A stretch of DNA of 64,000 bases from GCA-003244245 sp050699875 (GTDB taxonomy: Bacteria; Actinomycetota; Actinomycetes; Mycobacteriales; Pseudonocardiaceae). Numbering within the stretch: position 1 is the stretch's first letter; each line of letters begins with the position of its first letter. The notes under the pieces are model-generated. The model did not search any database. It had not been told where the DNA came from and saw nothing but the letters and a program-made list of their open reading frames with translations. This document shows, in pieces, positions 1 through 7,887 of this stretch. A program made the translations under genes and the position numbers. The stretch is from contig JBOHFX010000146.1 in the NCBI GenBank assembly GCA_050699875.1, positions 18,143 through 82,142 on the forward strand, in the 5' to 3' direction.

Positions 1-1
1 C

Positions 2-805
2 GCGTGGCGTCCGCACCAGCTGGCGGTCAACGACCCACTGCGGATGGGCGGCACCCGGGTATACCTGCTCGGCCATGGTTACGCGCCGCAGTTCACCGTC
101 ACCTTCCCGGACGGGCAGCGGCGCAGCGGCGTGGTGCAGTGGCGGCCGGTGGACATGGCCACCCTGCTGTCGGAGGGGACGACCAAGTTAGACCCGCCCG
201 GCGTGACCGATGATGCGCTCCGGCGGACCCGGCAGCTTGCGATCACCGGCCTGTTCGCTCCGACCGCGGCGTTCCAAGGAACGTTGCTGTCCTCGGGTTT
301 TCCTGATCTGCTCGACCCTGCCGTCGCGATCGACGTGTTGCAAGGGGATCTCGGCAACAACTCCGGCCGCGGCCAGTCGATCTTCGCTATTGATCAGTCC
401 ATGGTGGAGTCTGGACGGCTCAAGCAGGTGGCACGCCAGAACCTGCGCCCTGGTGAGCAGCTCACCCTGCCCGACGGCACCGTGGTGAGCCTCGATGGGG
501 TGACCCGGTTCGTCTCGCTGCAGGTGTCTTACGACCCGGCGCAGCACTGGGTGCTCGGCTTTGCGGTGCTGGTTCTCGGTGGACTCGGGCTGTCTCTGGC
601 AGTGAAGCGTCGCCGGTTCTGGGTCCGCGTCTGTTCGGCCGGGCCGGCCGGTACCGTGGTCGAGCTAGGCGGGCTGGCCCGCACGGAGGCCGCCGGTTAC
701 GGCGAGGAGTTCGACCGCATCGCCGTCGACCTGCTGCCAACCGGACACCCGCAGCCACCGGTGACTGTGCCAACGTCCAAGGCAGCGTCGAAAGGGGAAT
801 CGTAA
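2..805 (+). CDS. resB: Cytochrome c biogenesis protein ResB, C-terminal part (5' end outside window)
   Basis: The reading frame is open from the first base of the window and ends at TAA 803-805, so the N-terminal part of ResB is missing. The visible 267 residues contain the extracytoplasmic beta-rich region (HQLAVNDPLRMGGTRVYLLG, then HGYAPQF) and one final membrane helix (HWVLGFAVLVLGGLGLSL) before a basic cytoplasmic tail. ResB works with CcsB/ResC in the system II haem lyase, which moves haem out of the cell and attaches it to apocytochrome c. ccsB follows after 3 bp, so the two are co-transcribed. The family assignment rests on the sequence and on this pairing; I am confident of it. Confidence 0.93.
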   Translation, partial: AWRPHQLAVNDPLRMGGTRVYLLGHGYAPQFTVTFPDGQRRSGVVQWRPVDMATLLSEGTTKLDPPGVTDDALRRTRQLAITGLFAPTAAFQGTLLSSGFPDLLDPAVAIDVLQGDLGNNSGRGQSIFAIDQSMVESGRLKQVARQNLRPGEQLTLPDGTVVSLDGVTRFVSLQVSYDPAQHWVLGFAVLVLGGLGLSLAVKRRRFWVRVCSAGPAGTVVELGGLARTEAAGYGEEFDRIAVDLLPTGHPQPPVTVPTSKAASKGES

Positions 806-808
806 GCG

Positions 809-1783
809 ATGCCAATCGACCCGATATTGGCGTCCTACAGTGACCTCGCGTACCACACCGCACTGGCTCTTTACCTCTTCGCGATGGTCCTGCATGCCGT
901 CGAGTACGCCGTCGGTCGGGTTCCTGGCGCTGCAGCCGCGCAGCGTGCAGCACCCGGAGGCGGCGGACCGATTGCGACGATGACTCCGCCACCGAGTACG
1001 GCAACCCGGGGCAGGACGGAGCGGGTCGGTCGGTCAGCGGTGGCCCTCACGGGACTCGCAGCGCTGGTGCACGCCGGCTCACTGGTGCTGCGCGGGGCCG
1101 CCACCGGGCGAGCGCCCTGGGCCAATATGTACGAGTTCATCTCGGCGATCTGCCTGGTTGCGGTGGCTGGTTGGCTGGTGATGCTGTACCGGCAGCGCAG
1201 TGTCCCCGACAATGGCCGCGTCAATGGTGCTGCGGCGCTGCAGCGGCTGGGCGTCTTCGTGCTGCTGCCCGTAGTGGTGTTGATGTTCCTCGGCGGGACG
1301 TTGCTCTACGCGCAGGCCGCGCCGTTGGTCCCGGCACTGAACTCGTACTGGATCACCATCCATGTCTCGGCGGCGGCCGGCGCATCGGGCATCCTGCTGG
1401 TCTCCGGGGTGGCCAGCGTTCTTTACCTGTTCAGCACCCGACCCGGCTCGGCGGTCGCGGCTCGGCTACCCAGTACCGCCACCCTGGATCGGCTGGCCTA
1501 CCGGACAGCGGTGATCGCCCTACCGATCATGACTTTCATGATCATTACCGGCGCGATCTGGGCCGAGGCGGCTTGGGGCCGCTACTGGGGTTGGGACCCA
1601 AAGGAGACATTCGCTCTGGTCGCATGGGTGATCTACGCGGGATACCTGCACGCCAGGGCGACGGCCGGATGGCGCGGTCCGCGGGCGGCGTGGATCAACG
1701 TGGTGGGCTTGGCGGTGATGCTGTTCAACCTGTTCTTCGTCAACATCGTCATCGCCGGATTCCACTCCTACGCCGGGATCTGA
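809..1783 (+). CDS. ccsB: Cytochrome c biogenesis protein CcsB (ResC/CcsA family)
   Basis: This is the integral membrane haem-handling subunit of system II cytochrome c maturation, 324 residues with about eight hydrophobic segments. The tryptophan-rich haem-binding signature WGWDPKE is at residues 260-266, followed by TFALVAWVIYAGYLHAR and the C-terminal RAAWINVVGLAVMLFNLFFV typical of the family. The ATG at 809 is preceded by a GGGGA ribosome site about 8 bases upstream and lies 3 bp after resB. ResB and CcsB form one complex. The length and the residues seen are normal for an actinobacterial CcsB. Confidence 0.96.
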   Translation: MPIDPILASYSDLAYHTALALYLFAMVLHAVEYAVGRVPGAAAAQRAAPGGGGPIATMTPPPSTATRGRTERVGRSAVALTGLAALVHAGSLVLRGAATGRAPWANMYEFISAICLVAVAGWLVMLYRQRSVPDNGRVNGAAALQRLGVFVLLPVVVLMFLGGTLLYAQAAPLVPALNSYWITIHVSAAAGASGILLVSGVASVLYLFSTRPGSAVAARLPSTATLDRLAYRTAVIALPIMTFMIITGAIWAEAAWGRYWGWDPKETFALVAWVIYAGYLHARATAGWRGPRAAWINVVGLAVMLFNLFFVNIVIAGFHSYAGI

Positions 1784-1785
1784 CG

Positions 1786-2754
1786 GTGCACGATGGCTCG
1801 GATTCGTCCCATGACCTGTCCTCCGCACAGTTGCTACGGCAGGATAAGAGACCCCCACAAGGGGGGTGGCGACGAGCGCTGTTCGTTGCCTCTGCGGGTG
1901 CCGTCAACCTCGGGGAGAGCGCCTCTGAGCTGCGGCGTCGGGAACTGATATCGCAGATCAACCAGCCGCTGCAGGGCTGCTACAAGATCGCGATGCTGAG
2001 CCTCAAGGGAGGCGTAGGCAAGACCACCATCACGGCCACGCTGGGCTCGACCCTCGCCTCGCTACGGGGAGACCGGGTGATCGGCGTGGATGCCAATCCC
2101 GACCGGGGCACGCTGTCGCAGAAGATCCCGCTGGAGACCAGCGCCACGGTGCGGCACCTGCTCCGAGACGCTGATCGGATCCGCCGCTATTCCGACATCC
2201 GGTCCTACACCTCGCAGGGCCCCAGCCGGCTGGAGATCCTGGCAAGTGAGCAGGATCCGGCGGTGTCCCAGGCCTACAGCGAACAGGACTACCGGCGCAC
2301 GGTGAACCTGCTCGAACACTTCTACAACATCGTGCTCACCGACTGCGGGACCGGGCTGATGCACTCGGCGATGAAAGGCGTTCTGGATGTCGCGCACTCC
2401 CTGATCGTCGTCTCGTCGAGCTCGATCGACGGAGCGCGCTCGGCGTCGGCCACCCTGGATTGGCTGGACGCACATGGCTACGGCGAGCTGGTCAGCCGGT
2501 CGGTCGCCGTGATCAACTCGGTGCGCCCGACCGCGGGCAAGGTCGACCTCGAGCGGGTCGCCATGCACTTCGCGGCCCGCTGCCGATCAGTGTGCCGGAT
2601 GCCGTTCGACGAGCACCTCGAAGAGGGTGGCGAGATCGACCTAGACCGCCTGGATCCAGGCGCCCGATTGGCTGCCCTGGAGCTGGCCGCGACAGTCGCC
2701 GACGACTTCCCGCACGCTGTCACTCGAGCAACCGGCAGCGGCCGCCCGTCGTGA
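1786..2754 (+). CDS. MinD/ParA-family P-loop ATPase
   Basis: A 322-residue protein starting at GTG 1786, two bases after the ccsB stop. The deviant Walker A motif KGGVGKTT begins at residue 74, followed by VIGVDANPDRGTLS and IVLTDCGTGLMHSAM as the switch regions. This is the MinD/ParA layout preceded by a variable N-terminal stretch of about 70 residues. In actinobacteria such proteins are often found near secretion or cell-envelope loci, but the target is not known. The first residues are uncertain because no strong ribosome site is seen; an internal start before IAMLSLKGG would give a shorter protein. It is probably co-transcribed with resB-ccsB. Confidence 0.82.
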   Translation: MHDGSDSSHDLSSAQLLRQDKRPPQGGWRRALFVASAGAVNLGESASELRRRELISQINQPLQGCYKIAMLSLKGGVGKTTITATLGSTLASLRGDRVIGVDANPDRGTLSQKIPLETSATVRHLLRDADRIRRYSDIRSYTSQGPSRLEILASEQDPAVSQAYSEQDYRRTVNLLEHFYNIVLTDCGTGLMHSAMKGVLDVAHSLIVVSSSSIDGARSASATLDWLDAHGYGELVSRSVAVINSVRPTAGKVDLERVAMHFAARCRSVCRMPFDEHLEEGGEIDLDRLDPGARLAALELAATVADDFPHAVTRATGSGRPS

Positions 2755-2761
2755 GCTTGCG

Positions 2762-2929
2762 TCAGCGCTCCTCGTCGGGCTGCTGTCGCTTACGGTCCAA
2801 GCCCCGAAGGAACTCAGGATCATCGTCGGGAGCGAGCACCGAGCGCGCAGCCGGGCGCTGCGGCCGCAACGCCTTCCACAGCAGCGCGGCCACTCCAGCC
2901 ACCCCGATCGCCGCCATCACGTAGTGCAC
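2762..2929 (-). CDS. Small conserved membrane-anchored protein (55 aa), unknown function
   Basis: A short gene on the minus strand, converging on the MinD-like ATPase with a gap of 7 bp. The GTG start at 2929 is preceded by a strong AAGGAGG ribosome site with 8-base spacing. The predicted protein has one N-terminal hydrophobic helix (VMAAIGVAGVAALLWKAL) and then a polar tail containing PDDDPEFLRGLDRKRQQ, which looks conserved rather than random. The topology suggests a single-pass inner membrane protein with a cytoplasmic tail. I recall similar small proteins beside ccsB genes in actinobacteria but know of no assigned role. Confidence 0.6.
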   Translation of the reverse strand: MHYVMAAIGVAGVAALLWKALRPQRPAARSVLAPDDDPEFLRGLDRKRQQPDEER

Positions 2930-2993
2930 GGCAGCCACCTCCTTCAGGTTGCCACCGAGCGTAGTAGCGTCCAGCGCAGTCGACGAGCCTGCC

Positions 2994-3257
2994 TCACCCG
3001 ATCTTCACTCGGCGGGCGTGCGCGTCAGCACGGTCCAACGTGCGCTCGGATGCGCGATCCGGTGGTGCCGGGGTGGTGAGCGACGCGAGCAGGGCGCGAA
3101 CCTCGGTCTCGCGGAACCGCCGGTGCCCGCCAGGGGTCCGGATCGAGCCTATCCGCCCAGCGGACGCCCACCGAGTGACCGTCTTGGGGTCCACTCGGAA
3201 CAGGGCAGCTACCTCCCCGGGCGTGAGCAGGCGTTCAGCGTGTTGTGGCTGGGACAT
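2994..3257 (-). CDS. bldC: BldC-like MerR-type DNA-binding regulator
   Basis: An 87-residue protein made almost entirely of a winged helix-turn-helix. LLTPGEVAALFRVDPKTVTR (residues 10-29) is the recognition module, followed by WASAGRIGSIRTPGGHRRF and ETEVRALLA. This matches BldC of Streptomyces, which binds head-to-tail on direct repeats and controls the switch from vegetative growth to sporulation. The protein has no effector domain. The C-terminal 25 residues are polar and variable. The start is the ATG at 3257. Its position downstream of a small membrane protein gives no functional clue. In a non-sporulating relative it may act as a general regulator. Confidence 0.9.
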   Translation of the reverse strand: MSQPQHAERLLTPGEVAALFRVDPKTVTRWASAGRIGSIRTPGGHRRFRETEVRALLASLTTPAPPDRASERTLDRADAHARRVKIG

Positions 3258-3610
3258 CGCGGGCCTCCCCAGACTTGTGCGACCTCTCAGTCGGGATCTA
3301 CCGGAGTATCGTGACAGATTACGCCTAGGTACTCGAACGGTTGTGTAGAGGTAAAGCGCCGGTAATGGGATGAACCGCGCAGGTCAATGCGGCGGCTCTC
3401 GTCCCGCTCGGACCGGCGGCCACTCGCGGCATGGTCCGCCCCGGCGGCTGGTTTCCTCCAACCGGGAAGGGATCAACACTCTTCCATCGCGCAGCGGTCG
3501 TCGTAGACTGCCGTAATGGTTCGGACGTGCGTTTGCGACCGAGCCTGGTGAGGTACTCCACGGAAGGTTGAGGTACTTCACAGAAGGTTCCCACCACGAG
3601 AGGAGCGATC
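3258..3610. promoter_or_regulatory. Divergent intergenic region between bldC and the 56-aa gene
   Basis: No convincing gene is seen in these 353 bases. The region must hold the promoters for bldC (minus) and for the small acidic gene (plus). The only clear structure is a 20-bp tandem repeat at 3550-3589, listed separately. Confidence 0.5.
3550..3589 (+). repeat. 20-bp tandem direct repeat upstream of the 56-aa gene
   Basis: Two adjacent copies of gaggtactccacggaaggtt, the second differing at two positions (both transitions). They end 21 bp before the ATG at 3611. Twenty base pairs is about two helical turns, so both copies lie on the same face of the DNA. This would suit a regulator that binds direct repeats, but the function is inferred. 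Confidence 0.6.
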
Positions 3611-3781
3611 ATGGCCGAGGACCGGACACAAGCGCCGTCGGCGGAAGAATTGAAGGAGCGCTTCGAGAAGATCGGGGAGGAATCTAACCTCGGCGCAGGT
3701 GAGAACGAGCCCGATCCGGCGACCGCTGAGAACCCTCCTCAGGACCTCGAGGCGGGAGACGAGAAGCGGGTCCAGACCTGA
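3611..3781 (+). CDS. Small acidic protein (56 aa), unknown function
   Basis: The ATG at 3611 follows a GAGGAG ribosome site and the frame closes at TGA 3779-3781. The protein is short, rich in Glu, Asp and Pro, and has no hydrophobic segment. It reads MAEDRTQAPSAEELKERFEK at the start and ends ENPPQDLEAGDEKRVQT, so it is probably a soluble, largely disordered cytoplasmic protein. A strong hairpin terminator follows 16 bp after the stop, supporting a single-gene transcription unit. I do not recognise a family with a known role. Confidence 0.6.
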   Translation: MAEDRTQAPSAEELKERFEKIGEESNLGAGENEPDPATAENPPQDLEAGDEKRVQT

Positions 3782-3797
3782 CTCACTGCTGCGGAGA

Positions 3798-3829
3798 CCG
3801 GCCCCTGGCAGAACGTGGTCAGGGGCCGG
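3798..3829 (+). terminator. Hairpin terminator after the 56-aa gene
   Basis: The perfect 10-bp stem ccggcccctg / caggggccgg encloses a 12-base loop, and the next bases are moderately T-rich (cttgtgtct). It lies 16 bp past the stop codon, as expected of an actinobacterial intrinsic terminator with a weak U tract. Confidence 0.7.
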
Positions 3830-3909
3830 CTTGTGTCTAGCGTCGGGTCGTCCTCGGTCCTCGCCGGACTGAGGTCATGGTACTTCGGTCATGGCACTTC
3901 CCGGCGAGA

Positions 3910-4566
3910 TCATGCCGAAAGCAGCCGTTGAAAGAATTCGCGGTAGCGCTGGAAGCTCACCCGCAAGTCTTCGGTCGAGGTTGGGTCGGCGGCCGGCCCA
4001 CGGGTGACGTTCGCGTGGATTTCCTGCAGGGTCCGTTCGACGAGCTCACTGGCCTCCCGAACGGCACGCTGCGGGTCGTCGACGAAAGTGCCCTGTAGCT
4101 GTTGCCATTGGTCCCGCAGGCTCGCCGGATCATTGAGCAGCCCTACGCGTTCGGCACCGGCATCCGCCGCGGTCTGGTCGCTTGAGCGGCCGAGCGTCGC
4201 GGTCCCAGTTTTGTCCACGCTATCGTCTCTGGGGGGGTCGGGATCATATCCGGATTCAGCGGACGCGGTCGTCGTCATTGCAGGGCCAGCGCGGCCGATG
4301 TCGTCGGAGTGGGTGGTGACGCTTTCCCGATCCGCAGCACGGCCGGGCTCGCCGACCCGGTCAGACACGGTAGCCGTGTCAGTCACGGTAGTCCTGTCAG
4401 ACTCCGGGGTCCGGTCCGGTTCATGTGGATGGTCGACAGGGCCTTGGCTAGCACTTCGATCCTCCTTGTCCAGGACGCGGTCCAACTCCCTGTCGACGAA
4501 ACGGCGTACTCGTCCGCCCAATCCTTCCTTCCGCTCGGGATCCCCGTGCTGGGGCGCGGTGTTCAT
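3910..4566 (-). CDS. Hypothetical protein with a C-terminal domain shared with its upstream neighbour
   Basis: A 218-residue protein starting at ATG 4566 behind a clear GGAGG site. The N-terminus is basic and charged (GGRVRRFVDRELDRVL), followed by about 100 low-complexity polar residues rich in Asp, Thr and Ser that look disordered. The C-terminal 75 residues form an apparently folded, helical domain: WQQLQGTFVDDPQRAVREAS, LVERTLQEIH, then DLRVSFQRYREFFQRLL. The same pattern occurs in the next gene upstream on the same strand, 38 bp away, so the pair is an operon of related proteins. No signal peptide or membrane helix is visible. The biochemical role is unknown. Confidence 0.65.
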   Translation of the reverse strand: MNTAPQHGDPERKEGLGGRVRRFVDRELDRVLDKEDRSASQGPVDHPHEPDRTPESDRTTVTDTATVSDRVGEPGRAADRESVTTHSDDIGRAGPAMTTTASAESGYDPDPPRDDSVDKTGTATLGRSSDQTAADAGAERVGLLNDPASLRDQWQQLQGTFVDDPQRAVREASELVERTLQEIHANVTRGPAADPTSTEDLRVSFQRYREFFQRLLSA

Positions 4567-4604
4567 CTCGTGCCTCCGTAAGTGATTATGATCAGTCCAG
4601 TTGT

Positions 4605-5141
4605 CTAGCGCCCCTGTACGAGTTCATCGAACAATGCGCGGTAGTGCACGAAAGCCTGCCGCAGTTCTTCGGTGTCAACGGCGGCTGACTGACCGTGGTG
4701 GCTCCTACGGGCGGCGTGCGCAGCGCGATAATGCTCAACGATCTGGGGATGGTCCGCGGCGACCAGCTCGGCCCGCTCACCGAAGTTCTCCACTGGGTAG
4801 CCTCGGTCCCGCATCACGTCGGTGACCAGTTGGTCCGCCTCATCCAGCGCGGGTCCGGGCCGGTCGACGAACTCGGTCTGCACGGCCTCCCAGCGCCGGG
4901 TGTAACGATCGCGGGCCGCAGGGTCCAAACCGCGGATGTCGAGCTGATCACGCCGATCGGCGACATCGCGCAGGTGCCGCTCCGCGTCCCGCTCGCTGCC
5001 GCGGGCGGCAACCTCGCGTTCGTATTCGGGCCCGAACCTTTCCTGCAGGTTGGCCCGGCTTCGCCACCGCATGGCCACCACCAGCAGCACGATCACCGCT
5101 ACCACGGCGATCCCCAAGACGATCCAACCGACCGTGTTCAT
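4605..5141 (-). CDS. Membrane-anchored hypothetical protein, paralogous C-terminal domain
   Basis: A 178-residue protein with one N-terminal transmembrane helix (WIVLGIAVVAVIVLLVVAM), a charged linker (FGPEYEREVAARGSERDAER) and a helical C-terminal domain: RWEAVQTEFVDRPGPALDEA, DQLVTDVMRDRGYP, then EELRQAFVHYRALFDELV. The FVD-P-A-EA-LV and LR-F-YR-F-L positions match the downstream gene. The ATG at 5141 follows a GAGGT site. The cytoplasmic domain could dimerise with the soluble neighbour. I recall similar single-pass proteins in Streptomyces and Pseudonocardiales annotated only as hypothetical or secreted. Confidence 0.7.
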   Translation of the reverse strand: MNTVGWIVLGIAVVAVIVLLVVAMRWRSRANLQERFGPEYEREVAARGSERDAERHLRDVADRRDQLDIRGLDPAARDRYTRRWEAVQTEFVDRPGPALDEADQLVTDVMRDRGYPVENFGERAELVAADHPQIVEHYRAAHAARRSHHGQSAAVDTEELRQAFVHYRALFDELVQGR

Positions 5142-5287
5142 GACAACCTCACATCCAAACCGCTGGTCACCCGTACTTTCGTTTTACCCGCTGTTCGGGG
5201 CCACCACTCACTAGCCACCCGTTCGGCGTATTCGCGCCTCCTGTCCCTTAACTGGTCGACTGCCGGGCTCTACTAAGCTGGAAGGCT

Positions 5288-5575
5288 GTGGTGCCACCGA
5301 AGATCCCATCGAGCCGCTCGACGCTCATCCGTGACGTGGCGCTCTACAGCGCGGCCCGGCTGGCCCTGGTGTTCGTCATAGCGGAGCTCTTAGTCCTCGC
5401 CAGGGTGCCGTTACTGGTGGCGATCCTGCTCGCGATGGTGGTGGCGCTGCCGCTGTCGATGCTGCTGCTGGGCTCGTTGCGGTCCCGGGTGAACGCCGGC
5501 CTGGCGGTAGTGGGGGATCGCCGCCGGGCCGAGCGGGAACGGCTTCGTCGCCAGCTCCGTGGGGAGGAGCGCTGA
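5288..5575 (+). CDS. DUF4229 family small membrane protein
   Basis: A 95-residue protein with a short polar start (STLIRDVALYSAARLALVFV) and two hydrophobic helices joined by ARVPLLVAILLAMVVALPLS, then a basic Arg-rich tail (GDRRRAERERLRRQLRGEER). This matches the DUF4229 family, commonly found beside menaquinone genes in actinobacteria. Here it converges on menA with a 26-bp gap. It is an inner membrane protein; a link to quinone metabolism is inferred only from location. The start is GTG 5288. Confidence 0.8.
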   Translation: MVPPKIPSSRSTLIRDVALYSAARLALVFVIAELLVLARVPLLVAILLAMVVALPLSMLLLGSLRSRVNAGLAVVGDRRRAERERLRRQLRGEER

Positions 5576-5601
5576 CTGCTGATGACCGCTGATGTCCGGT
5601 C

Positions 5602-6471
5602 TTACACAGCCAGCGCGGCTCCGGTTGCGGACGCCCACACCAGCAGCGCCAGCCCGGTGTCTCGCAGCACCGGGATCAGCTCGGGTCCGCTCGTCCCGCC
5701 CCATACTCGACGCAGCGCCGGCACCGCGAGTACCAGCGCGAGCAGGCCGGCCAGGGTTGCCCAACGGGTGATCGCGAGGCCGAGGGTCACGACGAACGGA
5801 ACAGCTACCAGTGCGGTGTACAGCGTACGGGTCCGGTGATCGCCGAGGCGCACTGCAAGTGTGCGCTTGGCTGTGTTCGAGTCCGTGGGGATGTCGCGCA
5901 GGTTGTTGGCCACCAGTACCGCGGCCGACATCGCTCCTACCGCGACAGCTGCGACACCACCGATGAGGGTGATCCGGCCACTGAGGACGTACTGGGTGCC
6001 GAGCACCGCGACCAGCCCGAAGAAGACGAACACGGCCAGCTCCCCGAACCCCGCATACCCGTAGGGGCGTGGCCCTCCGGTGTAGAACCAGGCCGCAGCG
6101 ATGCATGCCGTGCCCAGCGCAAGCAGCCACCACTGTTGGGCCAGTGCAACCAGCACTAATCCGGCCACCGCGGCGATGGTGAAGCTGGCCAGCGCGGCCG
6201 CGCGCACCGCGCCGGGTGCCGCGGCACCGGATCCGACCAGCCGCATAGGGCCCACCCGGACGGTGTCGGTGCCGCGGATCCCGTCGGAGTAGTCGTTGGC
6301 GTAGTTGACCCCGATCTGCAGTGCCAGCGCCACGACCAGGGCCAGCAGTGCCCGCGTCCAATGTGACGCGCCGATTGCCGCTGCCGCGCCCCAGCCCACC
6401 AGTACCGGAGCGATCGAGTTGGGCAACGTTCGAGGCCGCGCCCCCTGCACCCATTGCGCCACGTTCGCCAC
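5602..6471 (-). CDS. menA: 1,4-dihydroxy-2-naphthoate polyprenyltransferase
   Basis: MenA is the membrane UbiA-family enzyme that attaches the polyprenyl chain to 1,4-dihydroxy-2-naphthoate, giving demethylmenaquinone. The 289-residue sequence has the first Asp-rich motif NYANDYSDGIRGTDT and the second as NNLRDIPTDSNTAKRTLAVR. Both bind the Mg-diphosphate of the prenyl donor. About eight or nine hydrophobic helices follow the family layout. The start is GTG 6471. The gene lies 9 bp after the stop of a secreted protein gene, so the two may be co-transcribed. Its product feeds MenG, also encoded in this window. Confidence 0.95.
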   Translation of the reverse strand: MANVAQWVQGARPRTLPNSIAPVLVGWGAAAAIGASHWTRALLALVVALALQIGVNYANDYSDGIRGTDTVRVGPMRLVGSGAAAPGAVRAAALASFTIAAVAGLVLVALAQQWWLLALGTACIAAAWFYTGGPRPYGYAGFGELAVFVFFGLVAVLGTQYVLSGRITLIGGVAAVAVGAMSAAVLVANNLRDIPTDSNTAKRTLAVRLGDHRTRTLYTALVAVPFVVTLGLAITRWATLAGLLALVLAVPALRRVWGGTSGPELIPVLRDTGLALLVWASATGAALAV

Positions 6472-6480
6472 AACACAACC

Positions 6481-7746
6481 CTATGGGGATGCGCAGCCCA
6501 TGCCCGTCTCCTGGGCCCCCTCGATGTTGACGTGCGCGGCGGAAACGTACTGGTCCGGGCCGATCCGCAGCCACCGATCGGTGCTGCCCTCGTTGCCGTT
6601 CACCAGCTGGCCGGTGACAGCGCACTCCACCCGCAGCGCAGCGCGCTGCGCTGCCAGACCCACTGGTGGGTGATGCACCCCCGGGCCACTGCGGACGTGC
6701 AGCAGAGGCATCCGCACGATGGCCAGCGGTCCGCCGTCGGTCCACAGATAGGTGACGGTGACCCAGCTGTTGTCGCGGAGCCCAAGGCCATCCCAGAAGG
6801 TGCCGTCTGCCAGGTCGATAGCGGCCGGGTTGAGTACCTTCCTGCCGAACTGGTCCAGGCCCCCGTTGTGGCCGTCATCATGGGCGGCCTGTGCCTGTGG
6901 CCGGCCCTGCGGCAGATCCTGCCAAGACTGGCGGGTGTCGGCGGCGTTCCAGTAATCGTCGGTGGTGTTCCACGGACCGACGTCCCACACCGGTGCCCAT
7001 TCGCATCGGCCGTTGTCCGCGCAGACCTTCACCGTGTAGTCGCCCGAGCCGCGGGGAGACAGACCCCGGCGCGACGGCAGCGCGACGAAGTGGTCCCGCT
7101 CGCGGATCACGTGACCGTTGGCTGTGGTGCTGCCGACCAATCCCTCACGGGTGGCGAACACCCGGAAGGTGTGGGCGTTGCGGGGTCGAGCGGCGAGCAG
7201 TTGTACGCCAGGTTGCGCGGTCAGCCGGACCGATCGCACCAGTGGACTCGCGCCGGCCTGTCCGCCCTGCAGGATGACCCGGGCCTGCACGCTGGTCACC
7301 GCGGCGTTCAGCATCGCGGGCGCCTTCGGGTCGATAGGCACCCACTCGGTCCACGAGCCGTCGCCGCGAGTGCCGCGAACGTCCACGGCGACGGCCGAGC
7401 CTGCCGGCTGGTCGGCGATGAGTTCCGCCACTAGGTGGCTGCTGAGCTCGGCCAGCGGCTGCACCGCAGTGAGCAGCATGCCCTGCGGCTGGCTGGTCCG
7501 GAGACTTGCCGGCCCGCCAGGGTTGGAGTCGAGGCGCAGCCCACCGGCGTCGGCTCGCACGTTCGTGTCATCCCCGTCGGGTACCAGAGAGGCGAACCAG
7601 GTGGTGGCTCGGTCTTCTTGCGCCGTGTCCTGGGCGATGGCCGGAAGATCCGCCCCGGTGAGCAACGCGAGCACCGCGACAACGCTGAGGGCAGTAGCCC
7701 GTGCCCCCATGCGGACACGGTGGTAGCAACGAACCGGCGGCGTCAC
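6481..7746 (-). CDS. Secreted protein with C-terminal SH3-like segment
   Basis: A 421-residue exported protein. GTG 7746 is chosen because AGGAG sits about 6 bases upstream; ATG 7710 is an alternative. The signal peptide is basic, then hydrophobic (ALSVVAVLALLTGADLPAIA). The mid region includes DGSWTEWVPI and WAPVWDVGPWNTTDDYWNA, suggesting a cell-wall or carbohydrate-associated fold. The C-terminus LLHVRSGPGVHH ... WLRIGPDQYVSAAHVNIEG resembles a bacterial SH3 domain that binds peptidoglycan. It probably acts outside the membrane in the envelope. A catalytic function cannot be assigned. It lies between menA and menE on the same strand. Confidence 0.72.
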   Translation of the reverse strand: MTPPVRCYHRVRMGARATALSVVAVLALLTGADLPAIAQDTAQEDRATTWFASLVPDGDDTNVRADAGGLRLDSNPGGPASLRTSQPQGMLLTAVQPLAELSSHLVAELIADQPAGSAVAVDVRGTRGDGSWTEWVPIDPKAPAMLNAAVTSVQARVILQGGQAGASPLVRSVRLTAQPGVQLLAARPRNAHTFRVFATREGLVGSTTANGHVIRERDHFVALPSRRGLSPRGSGDYTVKVCADNGRCEWAPVWDVGPWNTTDDYWNAADTRQSWQDLPQGRPQAQAAHDDGHNGGLDQFGRKVLNPAAIDLADGTFWDGLGLRDNSWVTVTYLWTDGGPLAIVRMPLLHVRSGPGVHHPPVGLAAQRAALRVECAVTGQLVNGNEGSTDRWLRIGPDQYVSAAHVNIEGAQETGMGCASP

Positions 7747-7887
7747 GGGATGCTCCTGACTAGCCCTGATGGAGTGGCAGGTGTTCCTGGTGTGACTGGT
7801 GTGATTACTGAGGTAGTTGGTGTCCAGGTAACCCCTGCCGTGCGCAGCAGTCCATACCCAGAGTGGGTGAACATGTACGCAAAGTGT

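Noticed and set aside
1171..1785. Extension of the MinD-like gene into ccsB
   Set aside because: The frame is open for 200 codons but lies inside ccsB. The likely start is GTG 1786.
3040..3348. Plus-strand frame over bldC
   Set aside because: Antisense to bldC, whose helix-turn-helix is unmistakable.
5411..6745. A minus-strand open frame of 444 codons over menA
   Set aside because: It overlaps menA in another frame and is a low-complexity Arg/Gly/Pro-rich translation. menA itself is clear.
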